Below the pieces are notes generated by a model. The model had not been told where the DNA came from and did not search any database. It saw only the letters and a program-made list of their open reading frames with translations. Shown here in pieces: positions 12,130 through 23,081 of a DNA stretch of 35,397 nt; position 1 is the stretch's first letter; each line of letters begins with the position of its first letter. The stretch covers positions 303,124 to 338,520 of the forward strand of contig NW_003120423.1 in NCBI RefSeq assembly GCF_000003605.2, written 5' to 3'. Both the position numbers and the translations under genes were made by a program. The DNA comes from Saccoglossus kowalevskii (lineage: Eukaryota; Hemichordata; Enteropneusta; Harrimaniidae).

Positions 12130-12803
12130 GTTTTTCAATAACATGAATTTGTTATGGTGTTGGAACAACTGGCTTACCTTGCAATGTAGAGGGATAGCAA
12201 CCAAGAAAACAACTAGATATCTACATAGCAGAACTAAGACTCACTATTGTCATATACCAGTTGCTTTAAAAAAACACATACCAAGCTAACACATTCCTGA
12301 AGTACTATACGTGCATCTCCTGACACAACTGCTAAACTGTTTGCTGAAGGTACGGAAAATTAGGCTCTTTAACAACCTGGGTCTTAAAAAGGGGGTGTCC
12401 TTAGGGTAGGATCAGCAGTCACTATCAAAACTTTGCCTATTATCATGTATTGAAAGAAACTCTTAGTAAGTAAATAGACTGCGTAGGAAAAAATGCACAG
12501 CTACACTAGGTTCTTTTTGTTGTGTCCCACAATAACGTAGAGCCAGGTGGCAGCAGGCATGCTAACAGTCAATGTAGTCGTCAGTTGGGAAACAGCATAT
12601 AGCAACCCAGTGCCAGGGTAACACAAATTCCATGTAGATATAAATAAAAAAAACAGCCACATCGGTGTGTATATATAAGACAAACTCTTTATAGGGACTA
12701 TGCATATGTTTTGAAGGTGGGTAAGGGCTTAAATTTTAAAACTTTCTCAGGATCAGTAACCAAACTTGTTCATGAACTTATTTTATATGCTAGTCACAGA
12801 ATT

Positions 12804-13193
12804 TTAATTCAGCAATGGTTTCATGATTGGTCTAGTGCTAGTAAAACGATATACCGGTAGTAAAGGTTTTAATATGAAGGAAGTGTGTGGAGGGAGCAGC
12901 AACCATAGACGACTTAAGTTATCCCTGGTGTGGTCCAAGCGAGGTGGATGACAAGCAAGAGACAAAACAGTCACTGACAATAACAAGTTAAATCTCAATC
13001 TGATTTTTGCACTTTGCCTGTCACTCCTTAACTTAATTGGTGGTGCTATGCCTTCTAAGAGCGTTCCTAGCATAAAGAAATGCCACGCTAATCTGCGCAC
13101 AAGACGCATTTTTCTTCTTACTAACATTTTTCCAAAACTTAATCCAGACTCCAACTTAATTAATTCCAGTACTTTGGTTCTGCTTTATAAATA
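12804..13193. other. Segment open on both strands, unrecognised
   Basis: A minus-strand frame of 116 codons from ATG (13154 down to 12804) is rich in Leu and Arg. A plus-strand frame lies opposite from about 12951 to 13193. It has no early ATG but includes the string SVPSIKKCHANLRTRRIFLL. Neither shows a domain I know, and neither has convincing splice sites at its ends. The local base composition is less AT-rich, which by itself lengthens chance frames. It could be an old coding fossil or a conserved non-coding block. Confidence 0.15.
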
Positions 13194-13276
13194 GTAGCAT
13201 GACAGGATAATCCTAGGGACAAAAGATATTGATCCATTTTAAAACCATTGCAGAGAAGCATATAGTGGCATAGCAA

Positions 13277-13287
13277 CCCCCCCCCCC
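13277..13287. repeat. C11 homopolymer
   Basis: An uninterrupted run of 11 cytosines in otherwise AT-rich DNA. It is one of seven C or G runs of nine or more in the window. Confidence 0.95.
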
Positions 13288-13958
13288 TTCTACAAAAAGG
13301 CTTCATTGAGAATCCATTTACCTCACTGCTCATATGTCAACTTGTGTCAATAAAAACTCTTCTTCACAAATGCACAATTGATATCACATGGTTACCATAG
13401 AAACCAAGCTAAATCAACATTCTGGAAGTATGTTTTGACTATTTACCAGTGACCCTCCTCCAGATTACCAGACTTGTCAGACAAGCTAAATCTAATAGCC
13501 ATGTTAGTGGGGCTATTGTACAATCCTATTCAGGTCAGCTTCCCCTTCTATAATAGGTCAAACATTAGTGTAGATTTCAATAAAACAGGGCTGCTCTTCA
13601 GTGCAGTCCTGTTCAAAATGAGTCCCTTATGACGTATCTATATATGCGTTAATTAAACTGTGTGGTACTCTCTGTTAATGTTGGTTAAACAGAATTGGGT
13701 ATCACATGAGCAGTGTGTTCAGTCTGCAAAATGGTAGAGAAACTAACATTTGGACAACTAAAACTATTAAAGCGACAATAGTTGTAACTATCAATTTTTT
13801 TTCAAATTTTCAACAACAAAACATTTCCTGTCATTAGTGTTGATTTGTAACAGCCATCGCTGAAATGTGAATACTGAAAACATAGCGTATATGCTATATA
13901 CCAACGTACATTAAATCACTTGCAAGTGGGAAACGATTATGGTGGGGTTGTGTTCGGG

Positions 13959-13977
13959 TCACTAGAGGGCGCCATCT
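13959..13977 (+). promoter_or_regulatory. CTCF-like motif 2
   Basis: The string TCACTAGAGGGCGC matches the CTCF consensus CCASYAGRKGGCRS at 13 of 14 positions. It has the same orientation as the motif at 10145-10163, about 3.8 kb away. CTCF and its motif are conserved across bilaterian animals. Occupancy here is inferred only from the sequence. Confidence 0.4.
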
Positions 13978-15247
13978 ATTAAACCTTGGGGATTACATTA
14001 CAAGATGACAACTTCATCAAGGGCCATGTGCGAAATGTCAAATACACTGCCATCATGAAGGGCTCAGCCTCACTTTGACAGTCTCTTACTGATGATTTTA
14101 TGTGTTAAGTGTGTGTTGTACATCATAATTTTCTTTGGTTCCCGTTGCGTGCCTGATTTTAAAAAATGACAACAACTTGATCCTTAGTTTACACATCACA
14201 TTACATTAGCTATGCATAGAGTCGCTCGCCCATGCAATTGTGCCTAAAACAATATTTGTCGCTTTAAGACTACATTGTAGTTCGAGTTCTCAGTAACTAC
14301 ACAGGAAAATTACACAGCAAAAATTATTCAAACTACAGGTACAATATTTTAGAATAAATACTAAAATACCATATACATGCACTGACTGATAATATGTTAT
14401 TATTCATATGAGCTAAACCATTCATAAGGAAGGGTTGAAAGGCATATTTCGAGAGGGGCAATGAAGAGTATATGACATTTGAAAACTTTGAACTTGCAAA
14501 GAACTTGAAAGAAACAAGGAAGTCTTAAATAATTGGCACTCTGAGATATCCGGAGAATTCAAGTGAAGTAGAAGCAGGTTGAAACAGGTTTTATTGAGTC
14601 CACCACAAATATGCACCTGACTGTTTGAGTAGCAAGATCAAGACCAATCACAAGAGTAAAGGCAAATACAACAAAGTCTGACATTTTATTTTTACTTTAA
14701 TCCCACTCCATGTCAAACAAGTGATTCCATTAGCTTTGCTTCATTTCTCCTCAAAGATCCCATATGAAAAAACGTACGAGGAGAAGTGATGACAGACATG
14801 TAACAATGGGTTGCTTTGCACTAAATGACACCGAAAAATAAGTAAAAACAAATTCTAGAAGCACTAAAAACATATCATACCAAAATGCATTGCTGGAAAA
14901 AAACTAAAGATATAAAGATTGCGGCAAAAACAAGGAACCCGAGCTGTTGTTCATTGCGTGTTTGGTGAAACTACAGTAGGTAACATTGTATCAATATTTG
15001 ATTGGATTTCCCTACTGCCTGTCATGGTACAAGTTATTTCCAAACCATACCAGACACGCTAGTCACAATTCACTGACACCATATTCAGGTGCACATTAAA
15101 TGTACCATGACATCTAGAGATCTTTAAATCCTAAACTTTGTTTTAATTCCCAAATCACAAGCTCAGCTGAAACCATCTTGATTTCATTTTTAGTTTTAAA
15201 TGGATTCTAGATTTTGACACTGCGTTCATTTCTCATTCGTTACTTAC
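13978..15247. other. Unique non-coding sequence
   Basis: No gene, terminal repeats or arrays were seen. Short frames are isolated and lack splice context. Confidence 0.5.
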
Positions 15248-15379
15248 ATGAAATTTCTTCCTTACGATCGCCATCCAGTCAAGGACAGCAAAAGTTTTTA
15301 TTGATGAAAGTTTGACGAGTGTTATAAAATGAAATCCACAAATATTTACTTGATTGAAAAGATCATTAGAAGCATATCT
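15248..15379 (-). CDS. Candidate internal exon, unrecognised (weak)
   Basis: On the minus strand an acceptor-like stretch ACACTTCTCTTAG is followed by 132 nt (44 codons) open in one frame, and then by a donor-like CAT-GTAAGTAAC. The exon would be phase 0 at both ends. The predicted peptide begins RYASNDLFNQ and ends AVLDWMAIVRKKFH. I do not recognise its family. Strong signals at both edges and an intact frame support it. Against it, no second exon of the same gene was found, and such combinations arise by chance in tens of kilobases. The acceptor lies inside a 26-bp duplication (15366-15417). Confidence 0.22.
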
Positions 15380-15417
15380 CTAAGAGAAGTGTTAGAAGCA
15401 TATCTTTAACAGAAACA
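15366..15417. repeat. 26-bp tandem duplication
   Basis: TTAGAAGCATATCTCTAAGA and its following bases (15366-15391) are repeated with a few changes at 15392-15417. The duplication overlaps the acceptor of the candidate minus-strand exon. Confidence 0.8.
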
Positions 15418-15490
15418 TGTCAATAATAGAAGGGCACATAACCAAAAAATCTAGTTTATTGTACTCCAGATCATTCAAATGTGATGTATT

Positions 15491-15991
15491 TTGGCCATAC
15501 ATACACACACCTATGTCATTTACGTTGTACATGCTACAACCAATAAAACAAATACAGCATCTCTTTATACCTTCATGATACGAGGCACTGTAGATTCAAT
15601 GGATATTAAAACTACTTCCAAAGACCCTACAACACACTGCTGTGGGTCGTCTAGGTTACTTAGCATGTTTAAGAAAACACCGGATATTGGAATAATGTAA
15701 GTGAGTAAGCTGATTTACTAAAGATACAATTTGCCATGTAAGCAAAAAATCAAAAAGGTGTTCCTAAAATCCAGTATTGGTTTCAGGAAATCCTTGGATC
15801 AAGCTTTGGGGAATCCATATAAACGGCACAAAATGGTTAAGAACATAATTCTATTTACAAACACGGGGTCACAATCGAAACAGGAGACAGCCTATTTGAA
15901 CACCAGGGAAAAAAACGATGAAAATAAAGAAAAATATGCAGTAAGTTGGACAGAGAATTCATTGTTGTTGCAGGAAGGAAGGACAATATAG
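15491..15991 (+). other. Two adjacent short plus-strand frames, unrecognised
   Basis: Frames of 69 codons (15491-15700) and 86 codons (15731-15991) lie close together. Each holds a donor-like site near its end (AAT-GTAAGTGAG near 15699 and GCA-GTAAGTTGG near 15941). The second is rich in Lys and Glu and looks hydrophilic. I recognise no domain, and acceptor sites are weak. They are listed because of the paired donor sites, but a chance origin is more likely. Confidence 0.12.
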
Positions 15992-16290
15992 TATTTCTTA
16001 CATAATCTATCTCGAATACCTAAGGTAGGTAATTTTAATTCAGTATGATTCTTATGCCAACATTAACTGTGAAAACAAACATTTTATTGAGCATTTGTAT
16101 AAATAATACAGGGTAATAGCATAGCCCATTTCAATTTTTTAACAATATGGAACATTTCCTACAATGAATCATATATGAATAACATTAACTCAAATATTGC
16201 AAATAGTGAGGTATTCATAATAGATTTCTATGGGAATTCCACAGCATGAAAAATATTATTAACAGTAATTAGTATGAAACCTTTTATATG

Positions 16291-16446
16291 GAGAAATCTG
16301 TTATAAAGTCTGATAACTCCTGGTTTCTATGTTGAGATGCTTACAAGTAGATTACTTTGAAATATACTAAATGCTATGAGAAAATCAGTTATAAACACTG
16401 ACTATTCCAGGTTTTTATGTTGAGGTATTTATACATGTAGATTACA
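16291..16446. repeat. Diverged tandem duplication, period about 87 bp
   Basis: Copy one (16291-16358) and copy two (16378-16446) share the order GAGAAA, GTTATAAA, CTGA, CC(T/A)GGTTT, TATGTTGAG and GTAGATTAC. Roughly one base in five differs, so it is an old local duplication. Confidence 0.65.
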
Positions 16447-16827
16447 TGTTTTTTCACACAACATGCCAGGCCACAATAACATTCTAACTACCAGTACCAG
16501 CATTTTTGTTGACGAACTTAATTAATTTTCATGGGAATTCATTCAATCCTAATTAAATGGAACAGATTATGATAAATAACAAATCTGTAATCAGATTACA
16601 TTGGCACCTATACAAAGCACTGAAATAAGTTGTGAACACAGGTGACAATTGCTAGGACTTCTTAAGACATCAAGTTTAAGCTCAAAATTGAAGAGTAGCA
16701 CTGCAACATATTGTACAAAACTTATGATGCTAAATATGATGAATAAACATAAAATATGAATACTAACACGGCTATATATTAACTGCAATATTGTCTAACT
16801 TACCAACATGAGCAGTTTTTTTTACAG

Positions 16828-16930
16828 CAGATCTAGCAGATTGAAAGCGAATAAGTCAAAAGTTTCTTCACAACTAGTCAGCGAGCCAGGTTTTCACAAT
16901 TCAAGGTATATTGACTACGTAGAGGCACAG
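16828..16930 (+). CDS. Candidate internal exon, unrecognised (weak)
   Basis: A poly-T tract ending in TTTACAG at 16821-16827 is followed by 103 nt with one open frame (one base plus 34 codons). It ends at CAG with a good donor, GTGAGAATG. The peptide starts RSSRLKANKSK and ends NSRYIDYVEAQ; no family is recognised. No partner exon is evident on this strand. The other candidate exon (15248-15379) is on the opposite strand, so at most one gene model per strand could be supported here. Confidence 0.2.
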
Positions 16931-19753
16931 GTGAGAATGATGAGTTGGCAGCTATCACTAAACTTCTAGGAAGTGAGAATGCCAAACGAGTGGACTGTCC
17001 CGGATCGGGAATAGCCGCAAATGGAAGGGAAGTTGAGATATTTTGTACAACTGAAACTCAAGCTTCATGCAAATTGAAGCGAAGAAAACAGCAATACCCA
17101 TAGACCTATTGAAACCCTGGCTGGATTGTTTGAGCAATAACTTACACAGCTCTGTATGGCGTAGTATCGAATATCCAGGAATACAATGAATAAAGGCATA
17201 CTTCAGATGCCAGTGGCTCAGAGTTGTCATGATGTTGTCACAGTACAATAGTTGGAATGCTTGGAGCTATGAACAAAACTAACCGACAAAATCTGCACCA
17301 GACTTTTTCAACTGGAGACTGTGCTAGTATAGTACATATCCCCTTTAGAAAACGATCAACAACCACAAAGGTTTCCCCGACACAACACACTCTCTAATTT
17401 GTACGTATTGACAAGCGGACGGTACTTGTGTAATACTACCACAACAACATGTTTTTTAAGAGTAAATAATCTCACAGCAGACTCTAAATCAAGGAGATCT
17501 ACTTAAAAAAGAATTCAATTCTGTTTTTTTAATATTAAATAACCGATATTGGAATTATGAAAACACTAGAATGTATACTTCCATATGAATATAAATTTAC
17601 CGATAATACCCAATTCTTATGAATGACGGAATGTTTCAATATTCAGCCCCAAGATGCAACTCTTTTGAAATTGTTAGGATGTACTGATCGCCTCGACATG
17701 GTCAAATAACTTCAATTGCCGAGCTAAGGACAGCACTCAGAATGAACAGAATTCCAGTGACTCGAAAACATAGATCCTGGTGATAATTTTTGAACCTAGT
17801 AAGAACTACTCAGCGAGGCCACTCTGATGTTAACCACACACAGCTTCAAATCAACAAGAGGTGGCTATACCACAAAAGGTGGATAAAATGATCCGACTCA
17901 AGGTGTTCAGTTTTCATTGCTGTTAATGAAACGGGGGTGGTTATGTTGTTTTAGTGATCTTAGCTCGAGCTTGCGCTTACTGAACTGTGCCTAGCCTTGA
18001 CATGATTTTTTTTTATTCATTTCACATAAAATGTGCTCTTTAAACTATATAACAAAATATGGAATAACTAAAAATGTCTGATTAACCAAGCTCTCTAAGG
18101 GAGTTGCTGGAGGAAAGATGATGGGTAAAACTCTGAAGTACATGTATAATCTTCTCAGCTTAGTTTTGAGCCAATTTATTTTTTTAAAATGACAATCTTT
18201 TTTTCGCCATTTGAAAATTTATTGTTAAATAAATAAAAGAAACTTAGTGTTTTTCACTGTAAATTTGTTTTTGCAGTGCAGATCCCATCCTCAAGTCTGC
18301 CCTTACGAGTTTCTAAAGGTTGACAATTGCTAGAATTAACTTTTCATCTACCAAACACACTAAATTTATTGTGTATACCGGTATTCAAATATGTTCAAGT
18401 GGTCAATTTCAGCGTTGTGATTTATGTGAGTACAAGTTCTCTTAAAAGAAGGGGAGAAGGACGTACATAATACATACTTCTCTAAAGAATTTAAAAATGG
18501 AATATTTGTTGAGAACACTAGGCCTGTGTGTAGTTACAAAGATACTGAAATTTCAAGAGTTGTGGTGGATATCGACCTCTAAATAGAACAGTATGCGTAC
18601 AAACTGAATTAAAGTTTTGAATATTTTTATAACTGTACATGTAGTTTTCAAATTGCACCAATGTAAAAAAATAAATATTTATGAAATAGTAAATATAAGA
18701 ATTAGTACACTGACACAGGTTTTAATGCCCTGGATGCTCCGAATACATTGAGTCAAACCATATAGCAGAATGATCAAGGTACCCACGAAAATAATACCTT
18801 GTTGGTGATCAGTGGAGGCCAACAAGGACATGAAGTAAACACTTCAATCATACTTGCAGCCATGAACTTGCACAAACACACACACACTGAATTGACAGAG
18901 GGTTATACTCACACGTACAATGGTTTGACGTACGTTCTTCACCCTGAAGGTGTCCAATTGAAGATCAGAAAATGACTCTAACTAAGCAGCATTCAACATG
19001 AAACAAAGCATGTAGGCGTCAATTGTTGACAAATGTAGCGGTGTACTTCATATGAAAACAGGATAATGCCTTGCCTATACATGTGCATTCACGAAGCTAT
19101 AACCATAATGTTTGACTTGTAAGCGATCAACAGCAAGCCAAATTGTCAACTGGTGCAGTCCAGCATTCGATCAAAAGTACACAAATGGTGTGTTTATCCA
19201 GGGGGCTATGTAATGCAACTCATTAGTAATTCAAATATTGATTTGAATAAATTGCCCGTTGTATAAACATTAACATTATAACGTATCTAAAGACATCAAC
19301 AATTTAAATTCAGTGAATCCTACAACTATAGAGTTGTGCATACATGACAGTAACCCTTGTCACACTATTATTGTCAATTATCGTGTTTTTATCTTAATTA
19401 CTAACATGAAGGCAATCGATAAAATACAGCTTAGCGTGACATGCACAAGATACAACAGTGAGATTAGTATTTAATTCGCAAGAAATGTAATTGTACGTCA
19501 CATGGAAACATCATTTTAAAAGTTTTAAATCTGATGAGTTAAGTCTACTAAATTATGCGTGAACGTGAAAAATTATTACGATTTAAATTATTCTTCTTGG
19601 GAAGCAAGACATGCATCAATCATCTTTCCTAGAAAACACAACAATTAAACCTGCATGCAACCCTGGCCAATCCTTTACTTGCTACAGTTCCTATAATTGT
19701 TGTACTGCCTTAAATGCATTTGTATTGCATAGACATTCAAAGTCTGAGACATT
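16931..19753. other. Non-coding sequence
   Basis: No gene is supported. A 96-codon minus-strand frame at 16958-17248 has no recognisable domain. TACATGTA occurs at 18139 and 18636. A short imperfect inverted repeat (CAAGGTA with TACCTTG) lies near 18775-18801. A CA-rich run is near 18873-18886. Confidence 0.4.
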
Positions 19754-19949
19754 TACTGTAAATTACTTTATTTTAGCTGGAATTAATTTTCGCTGAAAAG
19801 ACTTTTTGGGTGTATGGAATTTATTTTCACTGATTTCTGATGAGTTGAATGTGAAATGTGCAAAAAGGTATATCCGCTGGATTTTATTTTCACTAAATCA
19901 TTTTTTCAGTGAAAATTAATTCCAAGCGAAAATAAAGTATTTTACAGTA
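19754..19949 (+). mobile_element. TACTGTA-ended foldback MITE, family A copy 1
   Basis: The left end TACTGTAAATTACTTTATTT and the right end, read on the other strand, TACTGTAAAATACTTTATTT are nearly identical. The match continues through GGAATTAATTTTCRCTGAAAA, making an arm of about 45 bp. The element is about 196 bp and carries AATTTATTTTCACTGATTT and GATGAGTT inside. The overlapping 61-codon plus-strand frame ends within it and is not a gene. Ends in TA fit a TA-targeting (Tc1/mariner-like) non-autonomous element; that placement is inferred. Confidence 0.85.
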
Positions 19950-20097
19950 TTAAGTTTTAAAAAGGAAAGACACCCGTCCCAGGGTCTGCACTGTGGCAAT
20001 TGGGATCAACTGTTGTCGGTGTTATCGCTTACATCTTTGAGATCGATAGTTGAGACTGTTAATTATGGTAATTTCAATGGAGTGGCATAGGTAGGTA

Positions 20098-20457
20098 TCA
20101 TGGGTCCATGCTCAGAGATTGTGTGAGCATTTCCATGTAGTGACAACAAAGGGGACAATATATTTTGTATATTTTTCTAACAAATGGGACTCTTTTGGAG
20201 ATCGTTCTCCAATATTGTGGGTCCGGAAAACAAAATCTAGGATTAACCCAATTCCAGCATGCTACCATCTTCAGGAAAAGGCATACTAAGGACGAATCTT
20301 TCCTTGAAAAGAGCACTTTACAAACACACAGAGGGCAGATTAAGAGCAAATCCTGATTGACCGCAATTAAAGGATTAATCGACATGATCTGGAGCCAGAC
20401 TGGCGCCTCCTGTTTGTAGATTGTATTTTCTAGTACAACCACTAAATGGCACGTCAA
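20098..20457. other. Segment open on both strands, unrecognised
   Basis: The minus strand is open for 119 codons, with many Cys and Trp, and the plus strand is open at 20165-20356. Neither peptide matches a family I know. No splice sites bracket them convincingly. This lies between two family A MITEs and may be part of an unidentified dispersed repeat. Confidence 0.12.
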
Positions 20458-20480
20458 AAGTGATTTGATAGCACCAGATA

Positions 20481-20587
20481 TACACCTAATATGCTACAAT
20501 GCGGGATCGTGGGTAATTTGAAGTAGACAGGTGAGGAGGTTATCAAAGCGGAAATGATAAAACGTATCACTGATTCAATTAGGTGTA
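20481..20587. repeat. 107-bp segment with 10-bp inverted ends
   Basis: TACACCTAAT at 20481-20490 and its exact reverse complement ATTAGGTGTA at 20578-20587 bracket 87 bp. The arms do not extend further in either direction. It could be a tiny decayed MITE or chance. Confidence 0.25.
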
Positions 20588-20781
20588 CAATGGCTATCAA
20601 TGGCCCTGGCCAGCAAGATAAAGCACTGCTGGGGTTAGCTTGTTATACATTACTGCCTCTAAACAAACACAATCTGTTTATAACAATATAAAAGTGGAAT
20701 CTGCTACTGTGAAAACATTATGGTGCAACTGTGAAATAAACTTTATCTATTCTACATGAACTTAGTATAACTGAAGTAAAC

Positions 20782-20965
20782 TACTGTAAAATACTTTATT
20801 TTAGCTGGAATTAATTTTTACACAAAAGTGTTTTGTATGGAGTTTTTATTTTCATTGATTTTTGATGAGTTAAATTTAAAATACAGGTAACTTGGTTTAT
20901 TCGCTGGATTTTTCAGCGAAAATAACAAAAATAAATTCCAAGCAAAAATAAAGTATTTTACAGTA
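20782..20965 (+). mobile_element. TACTGTA-ended foldback MITE, family A copy 2
   Basis: The arms read TACTGTAAAATACTTTATTT on both strands, followed by AGCTGGAATTAATTTT on the left and GCTTGGAATTTATTTTTG on the right. The interior keeps GATTTTTGATGAGTTAAAT in the same orientation as copy 1, from which it lies about 830 bp away. It is about 184 bp and non-coding. Confidence 0.85.
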
Positions 20966-22138
20966 TTTGTTAACACTTCAAACGCCAGAATTTTTACATG
21001 CCAAAGATATTTAAAATATTTTCTAACATTTTTATTTTAATTTTTGCTCAAACTGGACCTGATATTTCTGGCTACAAGTCTTGATCAATCGTTTTTTTTT
21101 TTTTAATTATGTAAGTAAATTTTTTAACAGGTGACAAATGTTGAATTTGGAGCTTGTAGGGTTATAAACATGGCCACCAATCGGCCATTTTAAACTTTTA
21201 AACATTTAAAGTAGATGGGGAATATTACACGGTTGCAATCTAAATGAAGAAGTTTGTCACTACAGGAAAAAATGAACAGCTAAGTTTTAAATACTATGCA
21301 AAAAAGAAAAGGGCCACAAGTAACAAGACATGAAATGTCACAATCCCCGTTATTTGATTATGAAATACAGGTAGTACAAGGAACATCTGCAAACAGGTGA
21401 ATAAATATGTACTCTTTGTGGGTACAACTCATCATCAAGTGATTTTCCATAATCTAGTTTTGTACTGACAACTAAAAACTTCCACTGACCCATGTCCAGA
21501 ATCTCAGAGTACACAAGTGCAACAAAACTATTTGTCATACATGTATACTTGCTCAAGAAACTGCATTCATAAATCTGAGTGAACCTTGATGTACATGACT
21601 TCTTTGTTAATCAGGTCTTAGTATATTACCAGGACCTGGGTTTGTTTCAACATCACCACTGGGCATCAGATTCATTCTCATGTTGTCAAATACAATTTGT
21701 TAACACAGTAAGGTTTATTATTTAAAATGTATTCATTGTACATAGAACAACATCTGTTAATTTAAACAATTGTAAAAGCTATGTTTTCAGAGCAAGTACA
21801 TGTAATAATTAAGAAAGCCAGTAGTGATAAAGGTTGGTCTGCTCATAACCTTCAATGGAGAAGTAACAATAATTGTTCGAAGTCTTTTTAGTGCAGTGAT
21901 GTATAACATTTCAATAAAGTCCCTGACACTCCATGTTGTAGGAACCCAGAAAAAATTGCCTTGCAAAATTGAAACAGTTCACAGCACCACTGTAAAAAAA
22001 AAAAGTTTAAAATGAGTATTGTCATAAGACATATGAACCAATCTGAGTGGTTCTAGAGATTAGTATCACAAGATTTTACTCTCCGTGATTCAATATCAGC
22101 CCTATGTATAACGCTGTGTTGATCAGGCAAACTAATTG
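20966..22138. other. AT-rich non-coding sequence
   Basis: No gene or long repeat was seen. TACATGTA occurs at 21538 and 21797. A poly-T run is near 21091. Confidence 0.5.
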
Positions 22139-22760
22139 NNNNNNNNNNNNNNNNNNNNNNNNNNNNNNNNNNNNNNNNNNNNNNNNNNNNNNNNNNNNNN
22201 NNNNNNNNNNNNNNNNNNNNNNNNNNNNNNNNNNNNNNNNNNNNNNNNNNNNNNNNNNNNNNNNNNNNNNNNNNNNNNNNNNNNNNNNNNNNNNNNNNNN
22301 NNNNNNNNNNNNNNNNNNNNNNNNNNNNNNNNNNNNNNNNNNNNNNNNNNNNNNNNNNNNNNNNNNNNNNNNNNNNNNNNNNNNNNNNNNNNNNNNNNNN
22401 NNNNNNNNNNNNNNNNNNNNNNNNNNNNNNNNNNNNNNNNNNNNNNNNNNNNNNNNNNNNNNNNNNNNNNNNNNNNNNNNNNNNNNNNNNNNNNNNNNNN
22501 NNNNNNNNNNNNNNNNNNNNNNNNNNNNNNNNNNNNNNNNNNNNNNNNNNNNNNNNNNNNNNNNNNNNNNNNNNNNNNNNNNNNNNNNNNNNNNNNNNNN
22601 NNNNNNNNNNNNNNNNNNNNNNNNNNNNNNNNNNNNNNNNNNNNNNNNNNNNNNNNNNNNNNNNNNNNNNNNNNNNNNNNNNNNNNNNNNNNNNNNNNNN
22701 NNNNNNNNNNNNNNNNNNNNNNNNNNNNNNNNNNNNNNNNNNNNNNNNNNNNNNNNNNNN
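22139..22760. other. Assembly gap (622 N)
   Basis: The bases are undetermined. The right edge is followed at once by ATTTTACAGTA, the signature right end of a TACTGTA-ended element (22765-22771). The gap therefore probably contains such a repeat. Frames spanning the gap are meaningless. Confidence 0.99.
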
Positions 22761-22771
22761 ATTTTACAGTA

Positions 22772-23036
22772 ATTAATTTATTCTGAGCATGCGCAGACGT
22801 TCTGTCAATGTTGCCGGGAGAGGTAATTTTTGATGAAAATCGTGAAAAAGACCCACTTGGGATTTTCAGATCTGGAAAAAAAATTACGTGCATACTCAGC
22901 AGAGACTTGTTCATCAACCTGCCAAGTTTCACTGATATCTGCTGTAGAATTTCTGAGAAAATGTTGGAGACGGAAAAATGAACATAACCTGAATTATAAA
23001 GTCCCCTTTTCAGGCTGCGCCTGAACGGGGACTATA
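22772..23036 (+). repeat. Probable dispersed-repeat fragment ending in a strong hairpin
   Basis: The segment contains GAGCATGCGCAGACG near 22785 and GCCAAGTTTCACTGATATC at 22921-22939, a phrase of the kind found in dispersed repeats of many invertebrates. It ends in a hairpin at 22995-23036: AGTCCCC...TTCAGGC pairs with GCCTGAACGGGGACT around a TGC loop, with one bulge and further pairing of the flanking TATA. The hairpin is unusually GC-rich for the region. The element type is not identified because its left part is in the gap. Confidence 0.35.
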
Positions 23037-23081
23037 AATGGTGTAGATAAGTAATGTTTCCAGTGTCAAGAGAAATCATAG

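Noticed and set aside
11947-12204. 85-codon minus-strand frame with an Ile-Tyr run
   Set aside because: It is produced by the (TA)n microsatellite and ends in unique AT-rich sequence without a domain.
19836-19858. CTGATGA...GAAA string resembling a hammerhead ribozyme core
   Set aside because: The bases between cannot form a proper stem II, the flanking stems are missing, and the motif is not kept in the other copies of the same MITE.
19971-20100. Possible tRNA-like sequence in a less AT-rich stretch
   Set aside because: No convincing A and B box pair or cloverleaf could be drawn.
20098-20457. 119-codon minus-strand frame as a gene
   Set aside because: It has no domain, no splice context and a competing frame on the other strand. 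It is listed only as an open segment.
22104-22932. Frames of 216-266 codons across the gap
   Set aside because: They consist almost wholly of undetermined bases, so their length carries no information.
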